Source: Acarospora socialis
Lineage: Eukaryota; Ascomycota; Lecanoromycetes; Acarosporales; Acarosporaceae
NCBI GenBank assembly: GCA_025617375.2
Contig: JAMYGW020000005.1
Location: 1,302,001 to 1,366,000, forward strand
Length of the DNA: 64,000 nucleotides
Direction of reading: 5' to 3'
The translations under genes and the position numbers were made by a program. Shown piece by piece: positions 45,250 to 57,400 of this stretch. Position 1 is the first letter of the stretch. Each line of letters begins with the position of its first letter. Below the pieces are notes generated by a model. It worked only from the letters and a program-made list of their open reading frames with translations. It made no database searches and had not been told where the DNA came from.

Positions 45250-47493
45250 TCACAATCTCCCCCAATCAAACCACCTCCTCCCAACCCAGAAGCAAGTCGT
45301 CGCACCAACCTGCCAAACTCCATATCCCACAGCCGCCTCAACAGCAGAGCACAGCATCATTTTCGCCGCATAATCCCCCACAACCCGCCATCCGGCGCTT
45401 CGTAGCCCAAAACCAAACCAGGCGTCTGCCGGATAAATCGCCTTTGTTAGCCCCAGTGCGCTCGTTCGTGCGGAAGATGACGGTCCAGCGGCAGCAAGGA
45501 AGCTCAGCGCCACCGCGCGCGCGAGATGCGCTTGGAGCGGAAGACACAGTAGCTCGGAGAAAAATTGTGCTAAGTGGCTCGCCAGCATGTCGGCCATGTA
45601 TCCCGAGAGAAGGGTGACGCGGTGCTTTTGTTCTTGTGAGTCAACCTGTTGCGCTTCGTGGCGCTGGTATTGGGGCCGTGATTCATTCTGCGTAGTGGTC
45701 TGGCCAGCCGGGAGGGCTTCTGCGGACGAGGCGCTGGCGAAGACGGGGCGGCCGCGCAGCTGGACGTTGGGCGGTCGGCCAGAGATCTCGACTTCCATCG
45801 TTACTGTATCCGTGTCGCGGCGATGGTTGGATACGCGGACGGGAGCCGAGTTGGCAATAGGGTCGGGGTCGGGAGTGAGTCCTTCTGAGGATGAAGAGAT
45901 CAGGTCGTGCTCGGCCGACGGTGGGGAAGGGTCGTCTACGTTGCTAGCGCTAATGGTACGGTCATGATCCTCAGAAGGAGCTGGAGAAGCAAGGGGCCTC
46001 TCCTGATCTTCTGCGTTTCGAGGCTGATCTTCAACTTGACCCTCGTCATTTGCCGCCGGTGACTCGTTGGCCTCTTGCGCAACAGTGGGCTGTAACTCAG
46101 AATCGACGAGTTCTCCAGTGCTTTCATCACCGCTAAGCCCGAACAATTCCAGTAACCGATGACCCATATGGCGGAAGTCCGGTATGAGGGTTGATGTGAA
46201 TCCCGTAGTCTGCTGATTGTTTCTAGATGATTCGAGGCCGGGAATGGTTTCGTGATCGTGTTTATCGAGTTGTGCTGCCTGTACAGAGTAGTTATCTGGG
46301 TTGTCGGGCTTTGGCAAGGTAGTCCGAAAATAGTTGAACAGAGTCTGCTCTGTTCTGTAGCTGCAAGTATTGTATACCCAGAGCAGAAATGCTGGCGAGT
46401 TGATGGCCGAAGACGCGAACGCCAACACCGATGTAGCGCTAAAACTTGTCGAGAAGAGTGGGAATTGTAAGAGAGAGTGACGTGAATACGGTACCAGCGA
46501 CCTTGGGTGAGGGAAGAGCGTTCTGGCTGGGACGAGGTCCAGTACTTGTAGTATCGTGAAGATTTGCCATGGTGACTCCAATAAGAAACGTCCGATTTCA
46601 ACTCTACACGTTGGTTGTCAGGAAGCAGCTTCACCAACTTGGTATAGAATAAGGTTAACTGACAAGCCTTTGATACATGGAGATAAGAACTTCTCAGTTT
46701 GACTCGGTAAGAGACGGAAGGATAATCGAAGGGAGTAATAGTATAAGAATTCGCAGCCAGTACCCAAAAGGAGACGAGCCATGGACGCTGGGCACCCGGC
46801 AAAGAGAAATTTGATGAGACCGAAAGTCTTGCGTTCGGCTTCAAGAATATGAGTCAAGGGGAAACCCGAATAGAAGGAGAATGTCTAAAGCGAATCATAT
46901 TAGCCAGCCTGAATCGACGATAGGAAGCAGACGGGATATGCTTACTTGAAGGCGAAGTTTCAGAGACAGTATCCACCATAAACTAAAGAACATAATACCA
47001 TGGCTGACTGCACCCAACAGTAGGCCTGCCTCGTTCTCCTTCCTGACCGACTCGATCCTCTCCTTCTCGTACTTGGAGGCTTTACCTAAAGTGAGTAAAG
47101 TGTCTATTGAGCTATCATCCTCACGGATACCAACACAGAAGCCAACGGTAGAGAGGACGTCATTCTGTGCTCTTCGAGAAGTACGTGCAATTCCTCGGGA
47201 CTCAGGATTGATGGGATAGCCTCTCCGGTTGTAACGTTGCTGAATACCATGGGAGTCCACGCTTGCTGTAGAACCTTGGTGGATCTGACCCTCCGAAGCT
47301 GGGATAGAGTCCTCTTCAGGTAATTCCCAGGCAGAGCGTCCCTGCGATTATGTGTTAGACTAAGTTTCCGACACACTTGTAGGCTGTCATCGGTGACTGC
47401 TAGTAGAATCTTCGTAGCCTGCATCTCTAGACCCGAAAATGCGTTTGACTCATGTATAATGTGTAACTTATACTGCTCCATGCTTGTAGTCAT
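45250..47493 (-). CDS. Predicted membrane protein of unknown function, fungal-specific
   Basis: Exons 47377-47493, 46946-47341, 46664-46884 and 45250-46603 join in phase to 695 residues. I do not recognise a named family, but the pieces resemble an uncharacterised Pezizomycotina protein. Seen in order: GLEMQATKILLAVTDDSLQ; a polar stretch with QQRYNRRGYPINPESR; a hydrophobic segment (GIMFFSLWWILSL); more hydrophobic segments in exons 3-4 (SMARLLLGTGCEFLYYY, VLAFASSAINSPAFLLWVY); a disordered acidic middle; and C-terminal hydrophobic helices ending in CFWVGRRWFDWGRL. Intron 1 would be only 35 nt (CAA|GTGTGT to CGCAG), short for the group, so that junction is doubtful. Introns 2 and 3 (61 and 60 nt) are normal. 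Start is MTTSMEQ at 47493 or MEQ at 47481. Confidence 0.7.
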
Positions 47494-48085
47494 GGAGCCA
47501 AAGACGGTGCCTCCTGCGCAGGTTGCCAGAGGAGGGTATAAAAACCCTAGAAAGGAAGCCGTGGGAGAACACGCCTCCACGCACAATCTTGTGAAGCAGG
47601 CACTATTCCACTACAATACAGATCGATCCGGTGATAAGAAATGACCACATGTTGTGATGGTACAAGCAATTTGTCTGTGAGAAGCATGCAACTTACGAGT
47701 GTCAGCCGCGTCATATACGCTTGTCTCCCCATTTTGTGTTCTCACTTGTGCATCTTGAAAGCACACTAAGGTAAGAGGTTGTATGGTTGAATCTGGCCCA
47801 TTGTCACAGCTCTTTGCTTGTAAAAAAGACAAATAGAAATCTTGAAGCAGGTTAATTTTAAAGGTTCATGTATTCAGTTCATACAAGCACATTAAAACAA
47901 AGGGTCATGCAGCCTTATCGTCTTAGCGGCAGAAGCTAGTAGCCAAATGCAAGTCAGAATAAGCGAGAAGAGTATATTTCTCGTTCAGGTATCTGAGAAA
48001 ATACCCTACTCTGTTGCAGATCCAGGTTCTTGAAGAGCACGCTTTTCGAACAATCGCGTATTGCACCGGGTCAACGAGTTCAAAC
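47494..48085. promoter_or_regulatory. Bidirectional region: unknown membrane gene / UTP13
   Basis: This is a 592-bp divergent spacer. Short frames inside it (47611-47832 minus, 47393-47644 plus) lack domains. It must carry both promoters. Confidence 0.4.
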
Positions 48086-50982
48086 ATGGGTTCCCGATCA
48101 TATGTCAAGACCACATTTGAGCCTAGGCGCACAATCCAACCAATCTACACTGGCGGAAGCGTTGCCCTCGACCGAGCCGGTCAATTACTGGTTACATGCC
48201 TTGGAGAGGAGGCTGTGCTTACGGAACTTACTACTGGAAGACACCTGACAAGGATTGAGGGAGTATGCGAGATCTGTAGTGTCTGATGCTGTCAGAAACC
48301 TACTGACCGGGAATCCTAGGATGGCGAGATCATTACTACATTATCCTGTACAGAAAGCCAATGCGATCTTTCTCTGTCCATGTGCTAAGCAAGACTACAG
48401 TGACTCCTTCCGCAACACATCTCGTAATATGCTCTCGGTCATTGTCAATGCGAATATATTCCTTGAAATCAGATACCGGTTTCAATCATGTACCGTCCAT
48501 CATATGCGAGCTTCTTAAAACACTCAAGCCACATACATCTCCGGTTGTCACATCAGTGATTGATCCAAGTGGTACACTGCTAGCTACTGGAGGTTCCGAT
48601 GGCGTCGTCAAGGTCTGGGACATCAGAGGGGGCTATCTTACACACACTTTCCATGGACATAGCGGGGTTGTCTCTGCGTTACATTTTTTCGAAACAGCAG
48701 CAGTCGGCAGAGACCAAAGAGATGGAGTGTCTCGCAGGAATAGAAACAAAGGTCGCCGAAAGAGCAAGGGCCAGCAAGACGAAGAGCTGGATGATGTAGA
48801 CGAGACAAGCGTTGCCACAAGCACAGTCTTCATGTTGGCTTCGGGAGGGGAAGATGGGAAGATTCGTATCTGGGATCTTCGCAAGCGCAAATCGGCCGCT
48901 TTGTTGGACTCACATGTGTCGGTAGTACGTGGTTTAGACTTTTCGTCTCAAGAAAACGTGCTCGTCTCGGGCAGTAGGGACAAGACAGTCATATTGTGGG
49001 ATGCGCGGACGTGGAAAGTAAGAAAGGTCATTCCTATCCTCGAAAGAGTGGAGTGTATTGGTATTGTTGAAGGAGGCACTCTCATATACATTGGAGGAGA
49101 AAGTGGCAAAGTTCGTATATGGGAGACGGAAAGTGGAAGGGAAGTCACTCAAGAGCAAGTCGCCGGTGGTGAAGGGGAGAGCATCGTCAACATGTTGAAA
49201 CCATCTGATCTACCGATCCTCATGTCCGTACATGCAGACCAAACCCTGTTATTACAGTCTCTGTTACCATTGCAAGAGCTTCCAGCTGGTAGTACCGTTG
49301 AGCCTTTGCCCATTCTCCGTCGAATCTCAGGATTCTTTGATGAGGTCATCGACATGGCATATGTGACCCCAAACAAGTCACTACTTGCTCTTGCTACTAA
49401 CACTGAGGATATCCGTCTTATTTCGGTAGTAGCCTCGTCTCCCCATTCCCCAGATGCAACTTCAAATACTCCCTCACCTGAAGGTCAATACTTTGGCGCG
49501 GACGTCGCATTGCTCACAGGTCATGAAGATATCATTATCTGCCTTGATGTGGACTGGTCTGGTTGCTGGCTTGCCACCGGTGCGAAGGATAATACAGCTC
49601 GACTTTGGCGCATCGACCAGAGTTCCTCATCATATACTTGTTTCGCGACTCTCAAAGGCCATGCCGAGTCTCTAGGTGCAATTTCTCTGCCGCGTACGGC
49701 ACCACCAGCTGGATCGGTCGCATATACAAAGCCTCTAGACCATCCGCCACCCTTCCTTCTCACAGGCTCACAAGACAAAACCATCAAACGATGGAACACA
49801 AACAACGTGTCTGCCGCTCAAACTGAACAGAAGCCGACGCGGGCAGTATACACGCGCAAGGCTCACGATAATGATATCAACGCTATCGACGTCAACCACA
49901 ACTCCACTCTATTTGCTACAGCATCACAGGATCGAACAGTAAAGATATGGTCTGTCGAAGAAGGAGAAGTACAAGGCGTGCTGCGTGGACATCGACGCGG
50001 CGTATGGTCCGTGAAGTTCGCTCCTAAAGACTCACCTACCATCATGGGCGAGAGCGGTCCAGCCAGCGGTAGCAGAGGCATCGTTTTGACAGGTAGCGGA
50101 GACAAGACAGCGAAGCTGTGGAGTCTGACCGATTACAGTTGCCTGCGTACATTCGAGGGACATACTAACAGCATACTGAAGGTCGTATGGCTTAACCCGC
50201 TCGCCTTGGAAGGTCGCGACAAGCGTGGCGTCCAGCTAGCAACCGCTGGCGGAGACGGTCTCGTCAAGGTCTGGGACGCCAACAGTGCCGAAATCGAATG
50301 CACACTCGACAACCACGAGGACCGCGTGTGGGCTCTCGCGGTCGATAACACGACCAACACCCTCGTCTCCGGCGGCGGCGACGGCACCATCACTTTCTGG
50401 GCCGACACAACGTCCACCACCATCGCCGCCTCTGCCGCAGCTTCGACCGCACGCGTAGAGCAAGAGCAGCAACTCCAGAACTTCATCCACGCCAAATCCT
50501 ACCGGTCCGCGATCGTGCTTGCGCTGCAACTCAATCATCCGGGCCGTCTGCTAGGCCTCTTCACCTCGGTGGTTAATACCAATCCGCCCGAAAGCGGGTC
50601 GTTGAGCGGACTGGTGGCGGTTGACGAAGTTCTGGCGAGCTTGGGCGAAGAGCAGCTCTTCACTCTCCTGCTACGAATACGAGACTGGAATACGAACGCC
50701 CGCACAGCGCCGGTGGCCCAACGGATACTGTGGACGCTGGTCAAGAGCTATCCCGCAACGAGATTTACAGGACTTCGGAATGCAAGAGGTCGTGGCGGTC
50801 TCAAAGGAGGCAGTTTGAAAGAGGTTTTGGACGGACTCAAAGCTTATACGGAAAGGCATTATAAGCGGATGGAGGATTTGGTGAATGAGAGTTATCTTAT
50901 CGAGTATACGCTAAGGGAGATGGATGAGAATGCCTTCGTGAATGGCGACGGGTCTGCTGCAAGGATGGAAATTTCAGTATGA
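48086..50982 (+). CDS. UTP13: U3 snoRNP / UTP-B WD40 protein Utp13
   Basis: Exons 48086-48262, 48320-48347 (28 nt) and 48401-50982 give 928 residues. Tandem WD40 repeats form two propellers: GTLLATGGSDGVVKVWDIRG, ASGGEDGKIRIWDLRK, LVSGSRDKTVILWDARTWK, LATGAKDNTARLWRI, FATASQDRTVKIWSVEEG and LTGSGDKTAKLWSLTDYSC. A C-terminal Utp13 domain follows (FIHAKSYRSAIVLALQLNHP through the end). The protein is part of UTP-B in the small-subunit processome (yeast Utp13, human TBL3), acting on 35S pre-rRNA in the nucleolus. A lysine/arginine-rich insertion lies near residue 200. Exon 2 is a microexon; the T|GTACAG donor after TTATCC is the only phase-consistent choice and restores TTLSLTPSATHL. Confidence 0.92.
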
Positions 50983-51386
50983 TACGATGAGAAGTTGCAA
51001 CACCGAACGTACGTCTCTACGGGGAAGAACACGGATTCACGGGGCATGAAAACATTCCCCGATTGTGAATACCTTGCATGGTCGTGCTGAACTTGCCGTT
51101 TCTTGGACTCGTATAGTTCTTCTTGAATGCAGGCAATCGAGGATGCACTGCTATACCACCGTTGTCGGCATCCTATGTCTAGAGGACACATCCCCATCTA
51201 AAGATCCTTACAGCGTCTACATGTGGCTTGACCACGGTGACGGATCAGCCACCTCTCACTACAAGAATCGATCTGAGACCAATCTACGATATCCTCGTCG
51301 GCGGGCCTTATGTCATATTGTCCGATTGCTCGTCGAAGCCATAAGATTGTCTCTGGGATGTCGTTGATACCGCTGACTGAATGTCA
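50983..51386. other. 3' flank of UTP13
   Basis: 404 bp after the UTP13 stop. Only short frames are visible. Nothing is recognised. Confidence 0.4.
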
Positions 51387-51884
51387 TCAGTTTATATTAA
51401 GTATAATGGGACGCGGATCCCTTCTCAGTGTTATCTCTCGCGGACTCTCGTAAACAATTGTGAGCGCTTCTGGCTCGGAGCCAGTGGTTTGTGGCCATTC
51501 GTGTTCGAATAGTGGATTGGTGGTGTCAGGGTAACCTTTACGGCATGGGCTGGGCGGAGAGGTCAAACAATGGCTCATCTTCCTTAAGACAATGGTGTTA
51601 TTGAGAGGTTCTGTGGCCGGTATAGGTTCCTTCGAGTTGGTGCTAATAGCATCACGGAATACATCAGGTCTTCCTTCGGAAGGCGCACGGACAGCAGAAT
51701 GAGACTGGCTGCCGCTGTGGTGGAAGGTATGGAAGGGTTTGTTTGGTTCGAGTTCGATGAGTTGCGGGGTTGAAAAGCAGAAGTCTGCCGTGGTCTTACG
51801 GACGGGTTTCATGGACCATAGCGATATGAATAGCGAATGCTTTTCAACCAAGTTCCTCTGGTTGAACGTCCTCTCTGTTCTCAT
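51387..51884 (-). CDS. Hypothetical protein, 165 residues (doubtful)
   Basis: This is a single open frame from ATG at 51884 to TGA at 51387. Composition is balanced, with several proline/serine/threonine/glutamate stretches and no membrane segment, signal or domain that I recognise. It lies between the tail-to-tail ends of UTP13 and SPP2, where no other gene is seen. It could be a real small gene, an exon of a longer gene, or chance. Confidence 0.3.
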   Translation of the reverse strand: MRTERTFNQRNLVEKHSLFISLWSMKPVRKTTADFCFSTPQLIELEPNKPFHTFHHSGSQSHSAVRAPSEGRPDVFRDAISTNSKEPIPATEPLNNTIVLRKMSHCLTSPPSPCRKGYPDTTNPLFEHEWPQTTGSEPEALTIVYESPREITLRRDPRPIILNIN

Positions 51885-52051
51885 AGGCCGAAGCTCCAGG
51901 CAAGCAATAAGTAGGCTTATAACGCGCTCAAACCAAGAGCTGCTGCCATCGCGGGGGTGTCATCGAAGCAATGTCCAATCAAGGTGATGGATATACATCC
52001 CCACTTCTTTCGCCGCAAGCTTCTCTGACAACCAAAGCTCTGCAAAATGGT

Positions 52052-53526
52052 TCAGTACACTTCTTGCCTGCTCCTTCGGCTCGTATGATCATAACGTTCT
52101 CTATCCCGGCGACTGTGCCTGGACGAGCTGGAATCGTAGGAATCGTCATCTCGACCGCGTCGCCTGTGCTCCGGATCTCTAGAGTCGTAGTCATCATTGC
52201 GTCGATGCCGCCTTTCCGGTGATTGACTTCGGGGCCGCCGTGAAGAACTCGATCTGCTACTTTCGTAATCTCGGTCCTTGTCAACCCGTCGTTTATCGCG
52301 CTCCCGCTGTGGCTCACGTTCTCGATCACGATCTCTGCTCGATGTCAGTGATCTGCCCTTGTACCAATGCCTGTACTCAACACTTGCCTGTACCGCTCCG
52401 GGCTCCCAGCAGACTTCTTCTCTCGATCAACCATTAAATTCCTATTCCTCCTCATCCTCCAATCCTCTTCCTCCTCCCTCTTCTGCTCCTCCTTCTTCGC
52501 CTTCAACTCCTCCTCCGTCACCATCTCGCCCGTCTTAGAGTTCCTCAACAAGACCGGATTATAGCTCTTCTCCAACTTCCTCCTCCCCTTCGCCGCCCGG
52601 CCCCAGGCTCCGATCTCGTCGCCTACACCCCCTGGAACCTCCTTGGCGCCAATACCCAGAAGCGCCGGCCGCCGCTCCAGGATCCGCGGCTTGCTGACCT
52701 GATCCTTTCGTTTGCCCACCACCTCGCCTTCCTTCCAGCCCATGCCCCTTAGAAGCGCGGCGCCGAATTCCTCGACCGGCACCGCGGCATAGTCTTCTAG
52801 CGAAGCTGAGTCCGGTCGTGAGGCCACGTCGGATCTGAAGGCATCGTCTTCGCTGATCCCCGTGCCCGCTCGCCCATCCCAGATGCCGTCCTCCTCGTCT
52901 TTTCGCGCCTCCACGACGGCGGGGAGGACCATGGTCGACTTCTTACTGCCGCCTTCGCCTAGCAGCGCTTCGAGCGCGAGCTCGTCTTCCGTCTTCTGCT
53001 CGGCCGGTTCTTCGACGGCCACGACCTGCACCCGCGCAGCACCCTCCATCTGCACGTCGCCATTCCCATGCTCCACACCCTTGCCATCCGCTGCCATGGT
53101 AGTCTTCACGAAACTCAAGCCGTAAGCCTGAACGTCCCCGTTGATGACCTCCTGAGCTCCATCTTGCTTCGCTTCTCTCGCAGCCCTCGCTTCCGCCGGC
53201 AAAAGATCCCTTCCCCTCCCCTTCTTCCGCCGACTCTCCTCCCTCCAGTCGCGATTCTTCTGCACCGCTATCACCAGCTCCTTTTTCCGCCCCTCCCCAT
53301 CCTTCGCGCCGAAAACGGAGATCGCGCCCCCGGCAGAGCTATCGAATGCGGAGACCAGTTCGGATCGTGAGTTGTTGTGGTGGTGGGGATCATCGTGTTG
53401 ATCGTCGTCGGAGTCGTGAAGCGACGTGTGAAAGGGCCGTGGTATTGGTGTTCTGGATGATGTGAGGGGCTTGGTGTGAGATGGGCGTGAGGTTGTGGAT
53501 TTGGGTTTTGGGCCGCTGAGGGACAT
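52052..53526 (-). CDS. SPP2: Pre-mRNA-splicing factor Spp2 (G-patch, GPKOW-like)
   Basis: Exons 52388-53526 and 52052-52334 give 473 residues when started at MSLSGPKPK (53526). Seen in order: serine/histidine/aspartate-rich N-terminus; AFDSSAGGAISVFG; KNRDWREESRRKKGR; a G-patch-like core VEEFGAALLRGMGWKEGEVV followed by RPALLGIGA; and a C-terminal R/D/S-rich tail (RDRDRERE through SRHSRRDRERYDH). Spp2 binds and activates the DEAH helicase Prp2 before the first step of splicing. The last intron is best read as GC-AG (AG|GCAAGT to GAGCAG, 52335-52387); a GT donor inside the same stretch (A|GTACAG to CAGAG) is also in phase. The frame is open upstream into a bZIP exon (see next feature). Confidence 0.82.
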
Positions 53527-53938
53527 GGAGAAGGAACTGGGTGGCGGTTGGGCGTGCTGTTGGTTCGCAGAGTCCCCTCCATCGGAAGAGCCGGGAGAAG
53601 GATAATCGAGCTTCGCGTGCGACTGTTCAGGTGAGGTCGAGGCTGAAGCAGCTCTACGTTCGAGGTCCTCGAGCCGTTCCTTGAGCTTCTTTCCTGTCAA
53701 GTCTTCAGCGAAAGAACCCCTCGAGGCACTTCAGAGATTTGAGGGAAGACGCACGATAGTTGCGCTGAGTTATCCTGTTTGAAACTTTTCTTCTCTCAGC
53801 TGCGTCCAATATCTTTGTGTAGTCTTCTTTTGGGTTTGCACTCGTGCTGAAGGCACTACTAGTGCTATGAGCAGCGGAATCTCTAGGTGTCGATGAAGGT
53901 AAGGGACTGTATGATTGGGCATGACTTTGTTGCTGCAT
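53527..53938 (-). CDS. bZIP transcription-factor segment, continuous in frame with SPP2
   Basis: Exon 53755-53938 starts at ATG 53938 and, across a 61-nt intron (C|GTGCGT to GACAG, 53694-53754), joins 53693 downwards. The product reads ILDAAERRKVSNRITQRNYR, then KKLKERLEDLERRAASASTS, then PEQSHAKLDYPSPG. This is a basic region with the N-x2-[AT]-Q-x2-[YF]-R pattern and a short zipper, as in fungal AP-1-like factors with an SASPEQ-type tail. No stop separates it from SPP2: 55 open codons lead from the splice site to the SPP2 methionine at 53526, so the whole would be 590 residues. It could be a separate bZIP gene whose own end is lost or lies in an unspliced form, or a true fusion. Confidence 0.7.
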
Positions 53939-54410
53939 CTTTTCGGGTGTGTTGATGGACAGCTTCCTAGCACAAGCAAGGTCTGAAGAGTAGCCTGGTC
54001 TAATAAGTCGAAGTGGGATTTTATATGTGAGCAGGTCACCGCAGTCTTTTGATCTAAGGATGGGATGTTGGATATGGTGGTTTGATTCTGAGGCGGGGAT
54101 AAGCAAAGTGCTGAATGTCTGACATCGAAGCGGAAAGAAATGATGGAGCGCCACAGTGTGGCTGAAACTGCGAAGCTAAGCCCAAGGCTGAAAAGATCAC
54201 GTTTCGTTATTCACGATCGTCCATGCGTACGTCTTGATCGACTGGACTTAAGAACCCTATGAGTACCGGATTGTAGAATTCTGGTTCTGTGATATGTACA
54301 ATAACGTTTACAAGTTCCTGCGCTGCCCGATGCTGGTGCAGCGGAAACCGAAACGACGCAATGAAGTAGTTATATTTACAAAGGATTCGGAAACTGCCCC
54401 ATATCAAAGC
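53939..54410. other. Intergenic: upstream of bZIP/SPP2, 3' flank of VID21
   Basis: 472 bp. The bZIP reading frame is open upstream to about 54154, but without a better ATG. No other feature is seen. Confidence 0.4.
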
Positions 54411-57400
54411 TTAACCGTTGCCAGCCATCTGAGCCTGCGGTGGCCTCGGACTCTGGCCTTGCGCGCCTTGCCCACTCCCACTCCTCTGTGTCTGAGGCGT
54501 GGCACTCCTGCTGGGTGGTCTTATTCCATTCATTCCTGCGGCGCCGCCTCGGCTCTGTTGATTGGCCTGCTGTTGTCTCATGAATTGAGCGTAGGCTTGA
54601 GCGTTGTGCACGGCGCCAGCGACGCCAGTCATCATAGGTTGCTGTTGCATTGGGGTTGGTAAGTTGCCGTTGCTATTGGCGGCACCACCGGCAGCAGCGC
54701 TCATGGCAGCTTGCGACATTTCATATTGCTTCAAGGAGTCGGTGGTCATCTTTTTGAGCTGCTCCTGGCTCAACTGAGGATGTCTGGCTTTGATCTGGTT
54801 GGAGATAGTGTTGATTGCAGGCACAAAACCATTTGACAGCGGCTGCGGTTGGGTTATGTGTGATGATCGTGGAGAGGCGGACGGACCAGGGGCGGAAGAG
54901 GATATTCCATTTGTAGACGGGCTGATCATTCCGTTGGGGGCTTGGAGGGCTGCAAGTAAGGCGGGACTGCTCGCGGGCACGCCATTCAAGCCACCCATAG
55001 TGGGGGAGGATGAGGGACCTGCTGGACCGGGTTGGTGCTGTTGATGTTGTTGACGCTGCTGAAGGAACCGTTGTTGCTCTTGTTGTAATCGATTGGCCTC
55101 AAGCAGAACTCTCATGTTCTCAGGGCCCATCTGTGGCGCGGGCGCTCGCTGCTGGCCCGGCATGTTCGGCTGCATCTGAGCTGGAGGCATACCCTTGATC
55201 CCCAAAGGAGTAGGTCCAGATAAATGCCCGTTTTGCTGGGCGCTCATCGGTATAGCTTGGAGAGGTGGGTGTTGCCGAGGTTGGTTCGGCATTCCAGGTT
55301 GGAAAACACCGTTCGGAAGTGCGGCACCAGCATGAGGCCCGGCAACGTTTGCTGTTCCAGGCATACCAATGCGTCCAGCTTGATTCGCTCCGTTGGAGAC
55401 ATGGTGTTGCTGACTTGATTGCTGAGCGGCAGCTCGTTGTGCCAGTGCAGCCTGGATCACGTCATTAGTAACCCGCGGGAGCACGAGGTTTTATGACTGT
55501 ACCCTCTGTTGTGCCAGCACCTGCTGACGGTAGAACTCGGCCTTCTCTTGCATCTTGCATTCCCGTTCGTACTTTAGGCGACTAAAGTCTTGCGGCGTAT
55601 GGACAGGAGCTCGTGGCTGGGTAGCCTCGTTGGTTTTTCTCTGCGCCGCGATTCCAGCAGCTAAACGCTGTTAGTCAAATAACCCTGAGATGCTAGAAGG
55701 GACGAACACAGATTGGGAAGCGAATAGACGCTGCCGCCGCCCCTGCCTCAGGCTTATGGGTAAACTTACCGTGTTGCTGTTTCTGGACCGCGCTCTCCCT
55801 TTTCTTCGCTAGCTTCCTCATCGCGTCGATCAATGCCAGATACTTGTTGCTCTTCCTTCGCTCAACCCTGATAGGTTGCGCGCTTCTTCTCCTCATAGGT
55901 GGTTGCCCTGGGTTGTTACCCTGCTGTTGTTGCGCAGCTTGCTGTTGGGCGTGCAAAGTTCTCTGAGCTGCATCCAGCCTCGCGTGATACGCCCGGAAGT
56001 ATTGAGTCTTAGACATGTCTGCTGGAAGTCCTTCCAATCCAACCCAGCGTTCAAAACATTCCCAAGGCGTGCGACGTTCCGCACCGGAGAAGAATAGTGA
56101 CGGTGAGGACAAACAGCTTGATATAAGTGACCAGTTATACGAGTACTCCTTCACAAGCTTCCGAAGCTCGTCGTCTTCATTCCAGGTCCATTGTGACGAT
56201 TGGCGACACTCAAAGAAGCTCTGCGAGGGCATGCTATATTCTGAAGGGGGTCTGAATGCATGCCCGGCATGAATTCTGTCTCGAATATGCTTATTCTCGG
56301 GGTTGAATAGTGCAACGTCTTTTTCTTCGGCAGGGAGATCGTATGATCTTGATTTGCGAGCTTCAGAACTCTGAACGGTCGAGTCTACCAGAGAAATTGA
56401 AGTGTCCACGGTAGGCCTCTCGTCCTCCGCCTCATACTCGTACCTGCTTCTCTTGCGAGGTGGTTCTTGTGGTGTTGAAACTATCCTACCAAATGTGAAT
56501 TTTGAAATTGGCAGGCATGGAGTCTTCCAGGATGCATCGGGAGATATCACGGAAGTGGGAAGCTCTGAATCTGGCGCGTGTCTGCTAGGTTCATACAGCG
56601 GGAGCTCTGAGAGAATCTTGTCAGTTGCAGGCGTCTTTTTCAGTCCAAAAGTTAAATCATCAGGCGCTAGGGAGAATATTGCGGCAGGAGGGGCAATGTT
56701 AAAGTACTGGTGCTGGCGATCTTCATAGTCCACTCCGTCGGACAAAGAGTCAACCTCTGCAGACGACACCAAGTCTGGGGTGGGTTCAAAGTCTGGAACG
56801 TCTGATGCCTCAACTTGTGTTGTATCCCCGTCCACCGTTGCTGGAGCATTGCGGACAGGGTCTGACTGAGCTTGCCCAATAAGTGGCTTCCTCTTGACTT
56901 GCAGCAGAACTCGATCTTCCTGTTTGCTAGCTGCCCATTCAGCGCACCAATCTGCAAGGTTCTTTGCCGCTGCGATCTTCCATTTCCTCTCTTCTCTAAA
57001 ATCGGTCCGCATCCACTTCGCTTGGCCGAGCAAAACATCCCAATGTGTCGTAGGTCTGAGAGGTTCTGTGGAGCGCTCTATTTGTCGTAATGACCATCGG
57101 TTAGAGAATTGCAATTGGTATATTCGCTTGAGTATGCGGCAATCCTGCTGCTCATGAAAATCGACATAGTGGTTGGATGTTGTGAGCGTCTTATGAGCGG
57201 AAGCAAGGAGTGTATTTATGGGCTGAGTACGTGGTTGAGAGGATGCCTGGGCGACGAAAAGAGTATATAAGTAGTCCTTGTCTGCGTAGGAAGCATTTTG
57301 GATGCGATGATCATTCGGTTGCGAGATATCGGAGGTCGATGGCTTGAGTGAAAACGGAAACTTTGTGAAGACCACCGTTGAAAGCTTGCTCCGCTCCTTC

